Shown here piece after piece: positions 14,201 through 24,664 of a stretch of DNA of 64,000 bases. The stretch is taken from positions 14,443,181 to 14,507,180 of the forward strand of contig CAIIXF020000010.1 in the NCBI GenBank assembly GCA_903813345.2. The letters run 5' to 3'. Each line of letters begins with the position of its first letter. Positions within the stretch are counted from its first letter, which is position 1. The notes below the pieces were generated by a model. The model saw only the letters and a program-made list of their open reading frames with translations. It ran no database searches and was not told where the DNA came from. The stretch is from Owenia fusiformis (Eukaryota > Annelida > Polychaeta > Sabellida > Oweniidae). The position numbers and the translations under genes were made by a program.

Positions 14201-17200
14201 AAATATTTGCTCAGTACACTGATGGACTTCTTTCCCCGAATCGAGACTTGTATTTATATTGAATCGGTCTATTTGAGCATTATCCCTGCTTCAGACCAAT
14301 TTGTTATCTTTACATCTTGTAGATTTAAATGTCCTCTTTTGAATATTCAAAGTTTAATTTGGGTAATATTTCTATATTTTTCATGAAAAAAATTATTAGC
14401 CCAGGAGACTGTTCTCCAAACCGAGAATCGTCCTTTAGAACTTTTCCATTGTTTTGTGGGGGGTGTGAGGGGTGGCCAATACCCCTAGAAAATTTTACAA
14501 TTTTAAGATGCTATTTGGTGCTTTCTGGGTACTTTCAAAGTGTATGAGTCAATGAAAAAAAATTACAAAAAAATATTTTTCAAAAAAAAAAATTTTTCAA
14601 ATTTTTTTTTTTCAAATTTATTTTGGGGGGTAACAAAGGGGGGTGCGGTCGCACCCATCGCACCCCCCCATCTGACGGCCCTGATTAGGGTATTGTTGTG
14701 TTGCCATAAATGTATTTATTATGATGAATATTTTGTAAGGAAGCTGTAGTATTGCCATGAATGTATTTAATATGATGATTATGTTGTAGGGAGACTGGTA
14801 CAGAGGAAAGCCAGGAAGAGTCCATTGATCCAGCTGCACAGTTTGCTGAGGTACTTTTCAATTAGTCTCAAAATGCTTTGAATAATAGAATATCAGTTAA
14901 TAATAGAATATCAGTTTCCACAAGGAGAATCATTCTATTTAGCTTTCAATTCTTGAATGCTATATTTGTTTTAAATCACACTGCGTCATGTTGAAAGAAA
15001 TAACATAAACTGCACTGGAATTTAAATTAAAATAAACCACTTTTCACAAACCATTTTTCATCCAGTCCAGTATCGTCTACTTTTTGGGATGGATAAATCG
15101 AGACATGTATTCCATGTACTATCATTTGGACATTTATTTCAGCTGTGGGGTAGAACATTTTTAGAAAGTTTTCGCCTACATTCTGGTCAAGAATCAGGGG
15201 GAGGGAGTGCAGACAACAGAACAGCAGAGGATGGTCCAGAGGAAAGTAACGGCCCAAGTAGTAACACAAGGAATGCTCAGTCAAGGCAAGTAATGTTCCC
15301 CCCTGCCAGAGTCCAGTTGCGCAGGACCAGAGGACATATGGACAGGCAACCACCTGGCATTGAAAAGTAAGTAACAATTTTAGTTTTTTTTTTTTTTTAG
15401 TTAGTTACATACCATTTGTACTTTATTGTCAAACTATGATACATAAATTATACATCAACTGACACTTTAACAAGTGTATGAAGTTGTTTTAGTGACAAAA
15501 AAGAGAATTCAATAATAACTATACATATTGGTTGCATATGTATGCATCTAACTTATGGCTAGTGGTGGTGGGTTAATTTGATTATGTCTTAAATACACTG
15601 AATATGACACATGGAATGATCCCTTGGGGATGTACTGGGGTCAAGAAAATATGAATGGAAAGTGTGCTTAACCCTTATCCTCCTTGACGTGCTTAAAAAC
15701 GCGGCTCTATAAATCCCTATAGAGATATACTGATTATTTGGTGATACCATTATGGCAGTGTTAATATACAAACTGGATATTTCATCAAATCGAAAAGAAT
15801 TATATTAAAACTACAGGGTAGGCCAATAAAAATTGGAACATTTTTCTATTTATTCAATTGCCTTCACTTCAATCCACAAAAATTCAGATTATGGTAAATT
15901 GATAATCTGTGAAAATGTTAAAGTTAAAAATATGTTCGTTTTCTCTTCTTGAGACATTACTGCTGAAAATACAGTATTTTTCCTAACAAACAATGTACCC
16001 TTCAAATGGTCTCAAAACAATTTCCATCAATAAAAACATATGTAGTTATCTCTAGGAGAGAACCAAGACATGCCTCCCTTGGATAATATAGCTTACTGAC
16101 TTCAGCTTTTTTCAAAACTGGTATAATATGTCTCAAAACCCATCATTCAAGCCATGTATGACTGTCAAATACAGCTGAGACTGATTGTTCAGGGGGTTGG
16201 AGGACATGTTAAGGAAACCCTTGTGTTGAGTAATTAAATGATGAACTTGTATATGCATATTGAAGTTGACTAACAAAAAAGTTACAATGGATGGAAAAAT
16301 GTTCCAATTTTTTTTGTTCACCCTGTATACCACAAATATCAAGAAAAATGGTGAACTAGAAGAATTATTAGCATCATTGCAGATTCTGATAGCGAAGAAG
16401 AAAGGTGAAATTTAAGTTTATGTTAGTCTTCTCAATCAATATTACTTTTCAAAAATAGTTATTTTATTCCTGATTTTATGCCGTCAGATAGTAGTGGTTG
16501 GAAGACTGACTCGTGTACTCGAGTTTTACTCTCATTTGTCCTAAAAATCAATTGATCGAGTTGAAAACTTGAACTCGCGATTTGAAATGTTTACCAAAAA
16601 TTATTATTCACTCGTTTTCACCTTACCTTGACTCGCGATTCGTCTCTCCTATTCGCAATTTCCATGCTTATAGTTGTAATGTTCTGCTTATAATCTGTAT
16701 AGAAAACAACTTATTTTCTATTTAATGCCATGTGCGGAAGACAAACATACTCGGATTTTATTCTGCGTTCGTTATTTTTATGCAAAAGTTTCATTTCCGG
16801 TTTGATGCATTCTGGGAATATCCAACAGCCGGGAATTTTAAAATATTTGTCTACCGCGGTGCATCCTGGAACTTTCTGGATTGACGAAGTTTGTTTTCAC
16901 TATTTATTCTGTAAGTTTTACTATCTATAGGGGACTAGGGGTGAACTTTAGCGATCTATAGGGATGTGCAATACGATTTAGACAATAAAAAGTATAGAGG
17001 CACTTGAAAGACTTGATCAAATTGATGAATTCTGCCGCTACTTCGGAAACTGAAACCGGAAGTAACTCAACTAAGTCAAATCGCGATTATAATCGTGGTT
17101 TTTCATGGCCCACTCGAGTGGAGATTTTCAGGCGAGTCCGACCACTATCAGATAGTCATAAAACTGAACTTTTCCGCCATTTTAAATCAGGAGAATAAGG

Positions 17201-20200
17201 AAGAGGATAATAGTAAATTGAAAACGCCTCTGAAAATATTAAATGATCAACTCAAGGTAGTGGGGTTTTGCATTGATGTTGAAATGATATCATTATACTT
17301 GTAGTACTTATTAAAGCAATTTGAGAGTACTGTAGATTGCACATATTCTTCCCTCTATATGATTTCTGTCTTGAGGAAAAATGATCAAAATTGGCCACCT
17401 GAATGTAAGAATCTCTTCAAAGTGAACTTTTGTCCTAAATAAATATATTTTGAAATAGCTTACAATTATTTTTCATCTTTTAGATTCAATAAAATTCAAT
17501 TGAGGGAAATCATAATTTGTTTGTTGGTATTTGTTTCATTGTGGAGTAGCTGTTTTCTAGTTGCTCATGAACATCATTGTCATGTTATACCCATTGGACA
17601 TGATTTGTATATTTCAGTATAATCCAGCAATTACTAGGGGGCCTGGCGCAAGGGGCTGTATTCCATACAGTGCCAAGTGGTTTCCCTGGGGGTGGATTTG
17701 GAATGTGAGTACTGTTTATACATACATACAAGATATCCCATATTAAAAGTGCAAGTGATATGTTTTTTGTATCAACCATTTTTTTTATTTCACCTGAATT
17801 CAGATTTTAGTTTAGATAGATAGTCAGTGTTCAGAGTAATTTTTATAACCAATTAACTTACCAGGTGCTGACATTTGTATTGTTAATGCCTCGTTTTACA
17901 CCTGTCAAAACTTGGTGAATTTGAATTACAATCAGAAATATTTGCTTTGTTTGATTGAATCTTTGTAAAATTTTGAGTAGTGTAAAACCTAACCCTTATA
18001 TACATGTATTAGTCTCTTTACATCTCTGTTAATTATCAGTGATTTGTAGTAAAATACTCGAGACACTTTTATAGACTATTGCTTGGTTTTGCCCCGACCA
18101 CTTTTACTTTACCTTTACTCATTGGGTTCATTGTCCATATTATTTTGAAATCACTGTAGGTAGGTAGCTCACACATATTTTTACAATATGTCCAATGTCT
18201 ACTATCAACTTGAAATCACCAGGTAGCTCACACATATTTTTACAATATGTCCAATGTCTACTATCAACTTGAAATCACCAGGTAGCTCACACATATTTTT
18301 ACAATATGTCCAATGTCTACTATCAACTTGAAATCACCAGGTAGCTCACACATATTTTTACAATATGTCCAATGTCTACTATCAACTTGAAATCACCAAG
18401 TAGCTCACACATATTTTTACAATATGTCCAATGTCTACTATCAACTTGAAATCACCAGGTAGCTCACACATATTTTTACAATATGTCCAATGTCTACTAT
18501 CAACTTGAAATCACCAGGTAGCTCACACATATTTTTACAATATGTCCAATGTCTACTATCAACTTGAAATCACCAGGTAGCTCACACATATTTTTACAAT
18601 ATGTCCAATGTCTACTATCAACTTGAAATCACCAGGTAGCTCACACATATTTTTACAATATGTCCAATGTCTACTATCAACTTGAAATCACCAGGTAGCT
18701 CACACATATTTTTACAATATGTCCAATGTCTACTATCAACTTGAAATCACCAGGTAGCTCACACATATTTTTACAATATGTCCAATGTCTACTATCAACT
18801 TGAAATCACCAGGTAGCTCACACATATTTTTACAATATGTCCAATGTCTACTATCAACTTGAAATCACCAGGTAGCTCACACATATTTTTACAATATGTC
18901 CAATGTCTACTATCAACTTGAAATCACCAGGTAGCTCACACATATTTTTACAATATGTCCAATGTCTACTATCAACTTGAAATCACCAAGTAGCTCACAC
19001 ACATTTTTACAATATGTCCAATGTCTACTATCAACTTGAAATCACCAGGTAGCTCACACATATTTTTACAATATGTCCAATGTCTACTATCAACTTGAAA
19101 TCACCAAGTAGCTCACACACATTTTTACAATATGTCCAATGTCTACTATCAACTTGAAATCACCAGGTAGCTCACACATATTTTTACAATATGTCCAATG
19201 TCTACTATCAACTTGAAATCACCAGGTAGCTCACACATATTTTTACAATATGTCCAATGTCTACTATCAACTTGAAATCACCAAGTAGCTCACACACATT
19301 TTTACAATATGTCCAATGTCTACTATCAACTTGAAATCACCAAGTAGCTCACACATATTTTTACAATATGTCCAATGTCTACTATCAACTTGAAATCACC
19401 AGGTAGCTCACACATATTTTTACAATATGTCCAATGTCTACTATCAACTTGAAATCACCAGGTAGCTCACACACATTTTTACAATATGTCCAATGTCTAC
19501 TATCAACTTGAAATCACTAAGTAGCTTACACACATTTTTACAATATGTCCAATGTCTACTATCAACTTGAAATCACTAAGTAGCTTACACACATTTTTAC
19601 AATATGTCCAATGTCTACTATCAACTTGAAATCACTAAGTAGCTCACACATATTTTTACAATATGTCCAATGTCTACTATCAACTTGAAATCACTAAGTA
19701 GCTCACACATATTTTTACAATATGTCCAATGTCTACTATCAACTTGAAATCACTAAGTAGCTCAAACACATTTTTACAATATGTCCAATGTCTACTATCA
19801 ACTTGAAATCACTAAGTAGCTCAAACACATTTTTACAATATGTCCAATGTCAACTATCAGCTGAAATTCTAGCCCAAAATGAGTGAATCCAACAGCGCAT
19901 CACCTGCGTCGGAGTTCCATTTAGGAGGCTGCAGTTTCTCATGATCCATATCTAAGTTGCTCACACATATTGTACTGATGTTCATTTGCAGGCCTACTAT
20001 GTTCAACCTTCATGGAAACCCAGGAGACTATGCCTGGGGGGCAGGAGGTCTAGATGCCATCATAACACAGGTAAGTGAAGGTTAATTGACATTTTACTAC
20101 AATTTATAAACACTAAGATATGATTGCAGTTTTAAAAGATTTCTCTTTGAATTTTGAATTAATCTTAAAATAATATGGATGTATTTCAGCTCCTCAACCA

Positions 20201-21400
20201 ACTAGATGGCTCTGGGGCGCCACCTGCTGACAAAGAGAAAATAGACAGCTTACCAACCATAGAGATTTCTAATAAAGATATAGGTAAGGATTATTGTAAT
20301 TTTTAGAAGAGATGCAAAGTTGAATATAAAACACATATGGGATATCAATTGACATAAACACACTGTCCAAAACCATGGGATAACGTATATGAACCTGGAT
20401 TGGACTTTTAATCAGGTACAACATTACATTTACATAAAACAGGAGATGGTGTACTATGCAAGCCTCCAATTTAGATTTGATTGACTTATAAATGCAAAAA
20501 TATAATAAATGGTACATAATTGTATTTCTATTCCAGACAATAGAGTAGAATGTTCAGTGTGTATGGAAGAATTCCATCTTTCTGAGAAAGTCAGGGTTCT
20601 ACCTTGTCAGCATAAATATCACACTGACTGCATAGTTCCCTGGTTAGAATTGGTGAGTAAATTGCCCAGTTGCAACATAAATATTCTCCTATTTCCCCCA
20701 TTTCTTGTAAGCTTACTTACTAAATTGTTCTTGTACTTATCTATAATTATGATGATCTGCTTTACCCTTTAACTGAGACTTAAGGGGTGTTTACACTGGC
20801 AGGCAAAATGCTTGAAATGGAGCGAAAAGGCCGAACTGCTTGAATTGTTTAAAACGAAAATGAAAGTAGATTAGTTGAAATGATTGAAATGCTTGAAATG
20901 AATCTAGCATTGAAACGGAGGAAATGATGCATGTATTGATGCGATTGAACTGATTGATACAATTTTCAGTGTATACACTTATACATACAGAGCTTTAAGA
21001 TAACTAATTGCAACCATATCCCTCTATGAATTGAATGCAAATAAGATCCTACTACACTTATTCAAAAATGGACTTTAAAATGGTCCTCATGGTAAAATAC
21101 ATACTCCTTAGTTCTGAAGAATGATAACGACAATTGATTTGATTTCTCTAGTATTATAAATTCTTCTCTCCAAAATTATTTACGAATTAGATAAGAACAA
21201 ACCATGCAATTAAAAGTAAATTAATTGTTTATTTCTAGCATGGCACATGCCCTGTGTGCAGGAAGGACCTCAATGGGGAGGACACTAGTACAGATGAATT
21301 TATTCCTGAAATGGACTTAAATGACATGGACACTTCAGCCACCAATTCAGACTCTACCTCTAATAGACCGCCAAACTATGAGGATTATGAGCATGATTAG
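8241..21400 (+). CDS. RNF115/RNF126: RNF115/RNF126-type RING-H2 E3 ubiquitin ligase, nine exons
   Basis: Exons: 8241-8321, 12018-12070, 14790-14850, 15143-15366, 17618-17704, 19992-20070, 20190-20283, 20537-20652, 21239-21400. All introns are GT-AG and phase carries through to the stop TAG, giving 318 aa. The N-terminus (MAEAAVEQPQIRF) leads into a zinc ribbon, C15-x2-C18 and C31-x2-C34, the region that binds BAG6 in RNF126. The middle has the family's IIQQLLGGL and NPGDYAWGAGGLDAIITQ motifs. The RING-H2 ligands are C232, C235, C250, H252, H255, C258, C269 and C272. Known relatives are about 300-310 aa and ubiquitinate cytosolic and mislocalised membrane-protein clients. The WLELHGTCPVCRK and NGED segments lean to RNF115, so this is probably the single invertebrate ancestor-type gene of both vertebrate paralogues. 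Confidence 0.95.
8845..10139. mobile_element. Outer foldback element in intron 1, interrupted by a second one
   Basis: The left end GTTGAGGTGTGGTGGT (8845) is the inverse of the right end ACCACCGCACCTTAAC (to 10139). The right arm is continuous at about 9925-10139. The left arm is split: its outer part is 8845-8927 and its inner part 9464-9590. Removing the insert restores one unbroken arm. The loop is about 9590-9925. No transposase coding is seen, so it looks non-autonomous. Confidence 0.85.
8928..9463. mobile_element. Inner foldback element (536 bp) flanked by AAGATA target duplication
   Basis: The ends CACTAGTGATCCACTCG and CGAGTGGATCACCAGTG are near-perfect inverse copies, and the inverted arms run to a short loop at about 9180-9214. 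AAGATA occurs directly outside both ends (8922-8927 and 9464-9469), while the uninterrupted partner arm of the outer element has it once. Arm sequences differ by many substitutions and small gaps, so the insertion is not very recent. The 119-codon open frame across it is not a gene. Confidence 0.88.
10140..12017. other. Remainder of RNF115/126 intron 1
   Basis: No gene seen. 11742-11830 starts ACTGGCGGATACGGGGGGG and then carries GGGCC-rich text; it resembles a terminal fragment of a hAT-like element. 11640-11665 is a short GTCC/ATCC run. The rest is unremarkable AT-rich DNA. Confidence 0.5.
12411..12534. repeat. Tandem duplicate carrying a decoy copy of the exon 3 acceptor
   Basis: GCTATATACTACAAAG at 12411 recurs as GCTATATGTTACAAAG at 12497, an 86-bp spacing. 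The first copy contains TTTTAG|GGAGACTGG at 12476-12490, matching the true exon 3 start TTGTAG|GGAGACTGG at 14790. The second copy is cut off at 12534 by the element that follows, and its continuation appears at 14684-14745. Confidence 0.75.
12535..14683. mobile_element. 2.1-kb terminal-inverted-repeat element, G-rich tandem interior
   Basis: The left end CAGGCCCGTAAGAC and the inverted right end CAGGGCCGTCAGAT share 11 of 14 bases. ATTAG flanks both sides (12530-12534 and 14684-14688), giving a 5-bp target duplication. The inside is a tandem array of about four ~460-550-bp units. Each has a G-run after TTGTTTTGTGGGG, then AAAATTTTACAATTTTAAGA, then GATGATGTCTGGGCACTT. CAGGGCC ends recall hAT elements, but hAT duplications are 8 bp, so the superfamily is open. 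The open frames inside are G-run artefacts. Confidence 0.78.
14042..14436. mobile_element. 395-bp MITE inserted inside the larger element
   Basis: The 25-bp ends begin AAAGGACGATTCTCGGTTTG and are perfect inverse copies, with TA next to each end as in Tc1/mariner MITEs. The insert splits one tandem unit: flanking text rejoins with the uninterrupted units at 13680 and 13135. It contains an internal direct duplication; GAGCATTATCCCTGCTTC is at 14086 and 14275. Confidence 0.88.
15812..16327. mobile_element. MITE with ACAGGGTR ends in RNF115/126 intron 4
   Basis: The left end TACAGGGTAGGCC, followed by AAAATTGGAACATTTTTC, is matched in inverted order by GAAAAATGTTCCAATTTTT and TTCACCCTGTA at the right end. 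TA lies at both outer ends. This is the terminal signature of mariner-derived elements; no transposase frame is seen in about 516 bp. Confidence 0.8.
16493..17147. mobile_element. 655-bp element flanked by 9-bp direct repeat TCAGATAGT
   Basis: TCAGATAGT occurs at 16484-16492 and again at 17148-17156. Just inside, AGTGGTTGG and CCGACCACT are inverse ends, with CTCGAGT also mirrored further in. CpG content is higher than in neighbouring DNA, in keeping with a younger insert. No coding capacity is recognised. Confidence 0.7.
18162..19860. repeat. 59-bp minisatellite, about 29 copies, in intron 5
   Basis: The unit begins AGGTAGCTCACACATATTTT and ends CTACTATCAACTTGAAATCA. Copies in the left two thirds are nearly identical. 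Variants AAGTAGCTCACACAC, CTAAGTAGCTTACAC and CTAAGTAGCTCAAACAC cluster at the right end. The array stops about 130 bp before exon 6. The exon 6 junction (GTTGCTCACACATATT, then CCTACTATGTTCAAC) resembles the unit, so the array may derive from it. Confidence 0.97.
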
Positions 21401-24400
21401 GCCTGAGTGAGGAATGTGGCAGTGTATTTTGGATTCCTGTAAGCTTGATGATGCTATATACATTGGGCCCAGGAGACAATTTCAGAATTTTACAGAATGT
21501 TCATCAATTTATTTGAATGACAATTTTTGAGATCTCAGTCTTGGTTTACAGTTTACACCCAAGAGCGATCCTGATAACTGTAACTGTGTAATGAAATAAT
21601 TGATTGTATGCTGTATTATTGCCAAGCTGGTTCTTTAGCTCTTTATTTGTCAACATAAAATGTCAAGAATTTAAAATATTGACCTAACTTTCGATTTTGC
21701 CATTTTTTGACAAATCCAATGTATTTTATAGCTTAACAATTCTAAATTCTTTTCTCTCTACTGTATCAGCAAACAATTTTTCAAAGATATTTGTTATTAA
21801 TTGGACTATTGAATTTATTGCTCCAGTTTGAATGCAAAAATCCACAAATCAATATAGTCAAAGATCAAATAATCCCATGGTTTTAAAGAGCTGTTCATAA
21901 GTCGCGTGTGAAAATTTGGAGCTTTCTATCTTTGGCATATTTCGAATGATTCTGAAATATTTTTTTGAAATTATCATCGGGGTCTTATTGTATATAAAAC
22001 GTTTGTAAATAGACTAAGTCTGATTTGTTTAAAATCATCACCAACATCAGTGCAGTTACAATGCCCTTTATATTCCATGGGCTTTATATATATTGGGAGC
22101 AGAAAAGAAGTTCATATATGCAAGTTCATTTATGCAGATCATTCTTGCTTCAAATATATACTCCTGTATCACATAAAGGAAAGCATAGGACAGAAGAAAA
22201 ACTTTTAGTTGTCAGTGTCCTAATTTTTCTCAAATAAAAAGAAGATATCTGCATACAAAATGAGTGGAGGTTATTAGTTTCACATTTCACACAATATTTT
22301 AAACATTACATGAATGATAAGACTTTCTGGAAGGTAACTCAACATTCACAACTATACATTGCATATGCTTATTCTGTCCAGTCAATATATACTAAGCTGA
22401 GTTTAACAAATCACATGTTTTGAGTGAATAAGTGGTTGTGGTATTTGGCACTAGGGCTGATTGTCTCAAGAATGTAATCTTATTTTTGCTTGCTTTGAAA
22501 ATTGAAATTGCCAAGAAATAACTTCGATTTTGTTATATTTACTTTAATGCATACTTTTTAGAATTGTCAGAACTCTATTCTTCCCAGTAGATATCAGTGC
22601 ACCAAAAAGTCTCTAGGTAGGCAGAGTAAGATGAATTTTGAAGTTGTTGTTAGAGCTTAAATCAGTGTGACCTACCCTAAAATAGTAACATCAATTTCAT
22701 GAAACAGATAATAATGCATACAGTAATGGATGTTTTAGATTAAGGGATTTGTGTCTGCTAACAAGAACAAGGTATACATTAACAATACACTTGCTTTTAC
22801 TACTTTAAGAATGAGGTATTCTGAGGGTTAGGCCTGTTTAAGTGGAATGTCTTTTTAGAGTCAAGTCTCTTGAGAATTTTGAATTATAGAGAATGGGGAA
22901 TTGGTCCCCTTCCTTCAAAATATCCTGTTCACTAGGCAATTAGCCTAAACAAATGCATCTAACTCTTTATGTCATAAGAGAGATTGTATTGGTAACTAGT
23001 TTACAGCAATCGTTGAAAACTGTCATATAAGTTTACATGGAAGTCTCTTTAATGAGTGAGATATAGCACTTATAGGATATCAGAAAAACAGACTAATGAA
23101 CTATTCAATAGTACATGTACACATATTCTGTCTTTATATACTTGCTTAGGACTTGGGACACATTAAACACAAATATACAGAAATCTAAGAGCAAACGTAT
23201 GTTCATGTATACATAAAATTTGAACAACAAACATTTTATGAGAGAGGTATAAAGAACATGAGTCGTCACAGTATGGGAAAGGTACCACAAATACTATTGT
23301 GGTATTAAGATGTACTTCGGCCATGAGCAATTGTATTCCTATCCTGGGATGGGAGATATCTAAGTATGGCATGAAATATTACCTAAAGTTTATGTCATGT
23401 AAATGAAATAGTAATAAATCTTTTTGTAATAAATAAAACACAAAAAGTGACTTATTATTTCAACAATGTTTATTATTTAATAAATAATTTATACAAAATT
23501 TTTGTACAGTTTCTTAGTTATATTTCATAAAGTGGATATAATATGGTTTACTGCAAGTTTTCATTTAACAAATATCAAGAAGACAATGATGTTTATGAAC
23601 ATCATCCAGTGGGATTCTGGCATTTTGTCTAATTTAAACTTCCATTGGCAGTGTAATTCAAATGAAGGTATTCTGCAATTTTAAAAGCTCTACTATAACT
23701 TAAAAATAACCTCAGCTTCAAAGAGATTGCAACTTATGGCACTCTTTATTAGTGTTTGTTTTCATTGGAAGTTGAATTTGAAGTTCAAAGAGGGAAAAAC
23801 TCGTTAACTTGTCTTGGGCGTGACTAGAATAGAATATAACAAAATGTGAATGAATTTAAAATTAAATAGTAATTAAACATCAGATACATTCACATTCCCA
23901 TTGTGTTACTTGATATCCCATCAAAAACAGACATCATTTGGTAAAATTGTACATACAGTAAAACCTGTGATTGAACATTTTTTGTCAAGAAGAACTTTCA
24001 GTGTTGGTAGGTGTTCGCTACAGAGAGATTAATTTATGCATAAGTCAGTAGGGTATGTGTGGAGGAAGAGTGTCCACTAGACACAGGTGCTCACTAGAAA
24101 GGTGTTCACTAAGACAGGTTTTACTGTATACGAGTATCCAATATCTATACAATTATTATTCACTACTGACACCAATACAGTGTTCCATTAATGAATTATT
24201 GAAAGCTTCATATTCAAATACAAACTAAAACAAGACAACAGCAATATAGCACTTTCATAAAAACTGAATGTAGACTCATAGCTGGCATAATACTGTACCA
24301 AAATAAGTATCAAAACCTTTACATCTTCCTTCATACTGTTATAAAGATGATAATATAGTACATGAATGTCCGATACTGCATCCTATGAGCAAAATATTTG

Positions 24401-24664
24401 TACAATGAACCCCTAAAAGGTCTGAAGGTGAACACTTTATTACGGGGTACATAACCCCTAAAGAATATCAGTGTACTAGTATACTACTGTGGGAGTCAAT
24501 GAAGATTTACCAGATATATCTTGAAAGTTGTTCAGTATAGAAACTGATTCGATTATACTATGGAGAAATTTTGAAATAATATTTATGTCTAGCTTGATAA
24601 AGGTGGTGTTCATAGATACAAGTGTTTGATGATACAAGAGTTTGATGATACAAGTTGATCATAT
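21401..24664. other. Convergent 3' region between RNF115/126 and HERC1
   Basis: No coding region is visible. An AATAAA for the plus-strand gene lies at about 22233. A cluster at about 23410-23490 has AATAAA on both strands (AATAAATAAAAC on plus; AATAAACATTG on minus), a plausible shared end zone for both 3' UTRs. 23954-24128 is a MITE. 24130-24664 would be HERC1 3' UTR. Where either transcript truly ends cannot be told from sequence. Confidence 0.5.
23954..24128. mobile_element. 175-bp MITE, TACAGTAAAACCTGT family
   Basis: It begins TACAGTAAAACCTGT and ends ACAGGTTTTACTGTA, a perfect 15-bp inverted repeat that includes the TA target dinucleotide. Internal text GGTGTTCACTA recurs in other copies (31940-32764, 46369-46520, 55860-56010). 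Confidence 0.9.

Noticed and set aside
15089-15370. Separate 93-codon gene
   Set aside because: It overlaps exon 4 of RNF115/126 in the same frame and merely extends into the intron before it.
18162-19860. Regular direct repeats resembling a CRISPR array
   Set aside because: There are no unique spacers; the 59-bp units are contiguous and nearly identical, and the setting is a eukaryotic intron. It is a minisatellite.
20509-20772. Independent small RING protein of 87 residues
   Set aside because: It is exon 8 of RNF115/126 read through its acceptor and donor; the last two RING cysteines are in exon 9.
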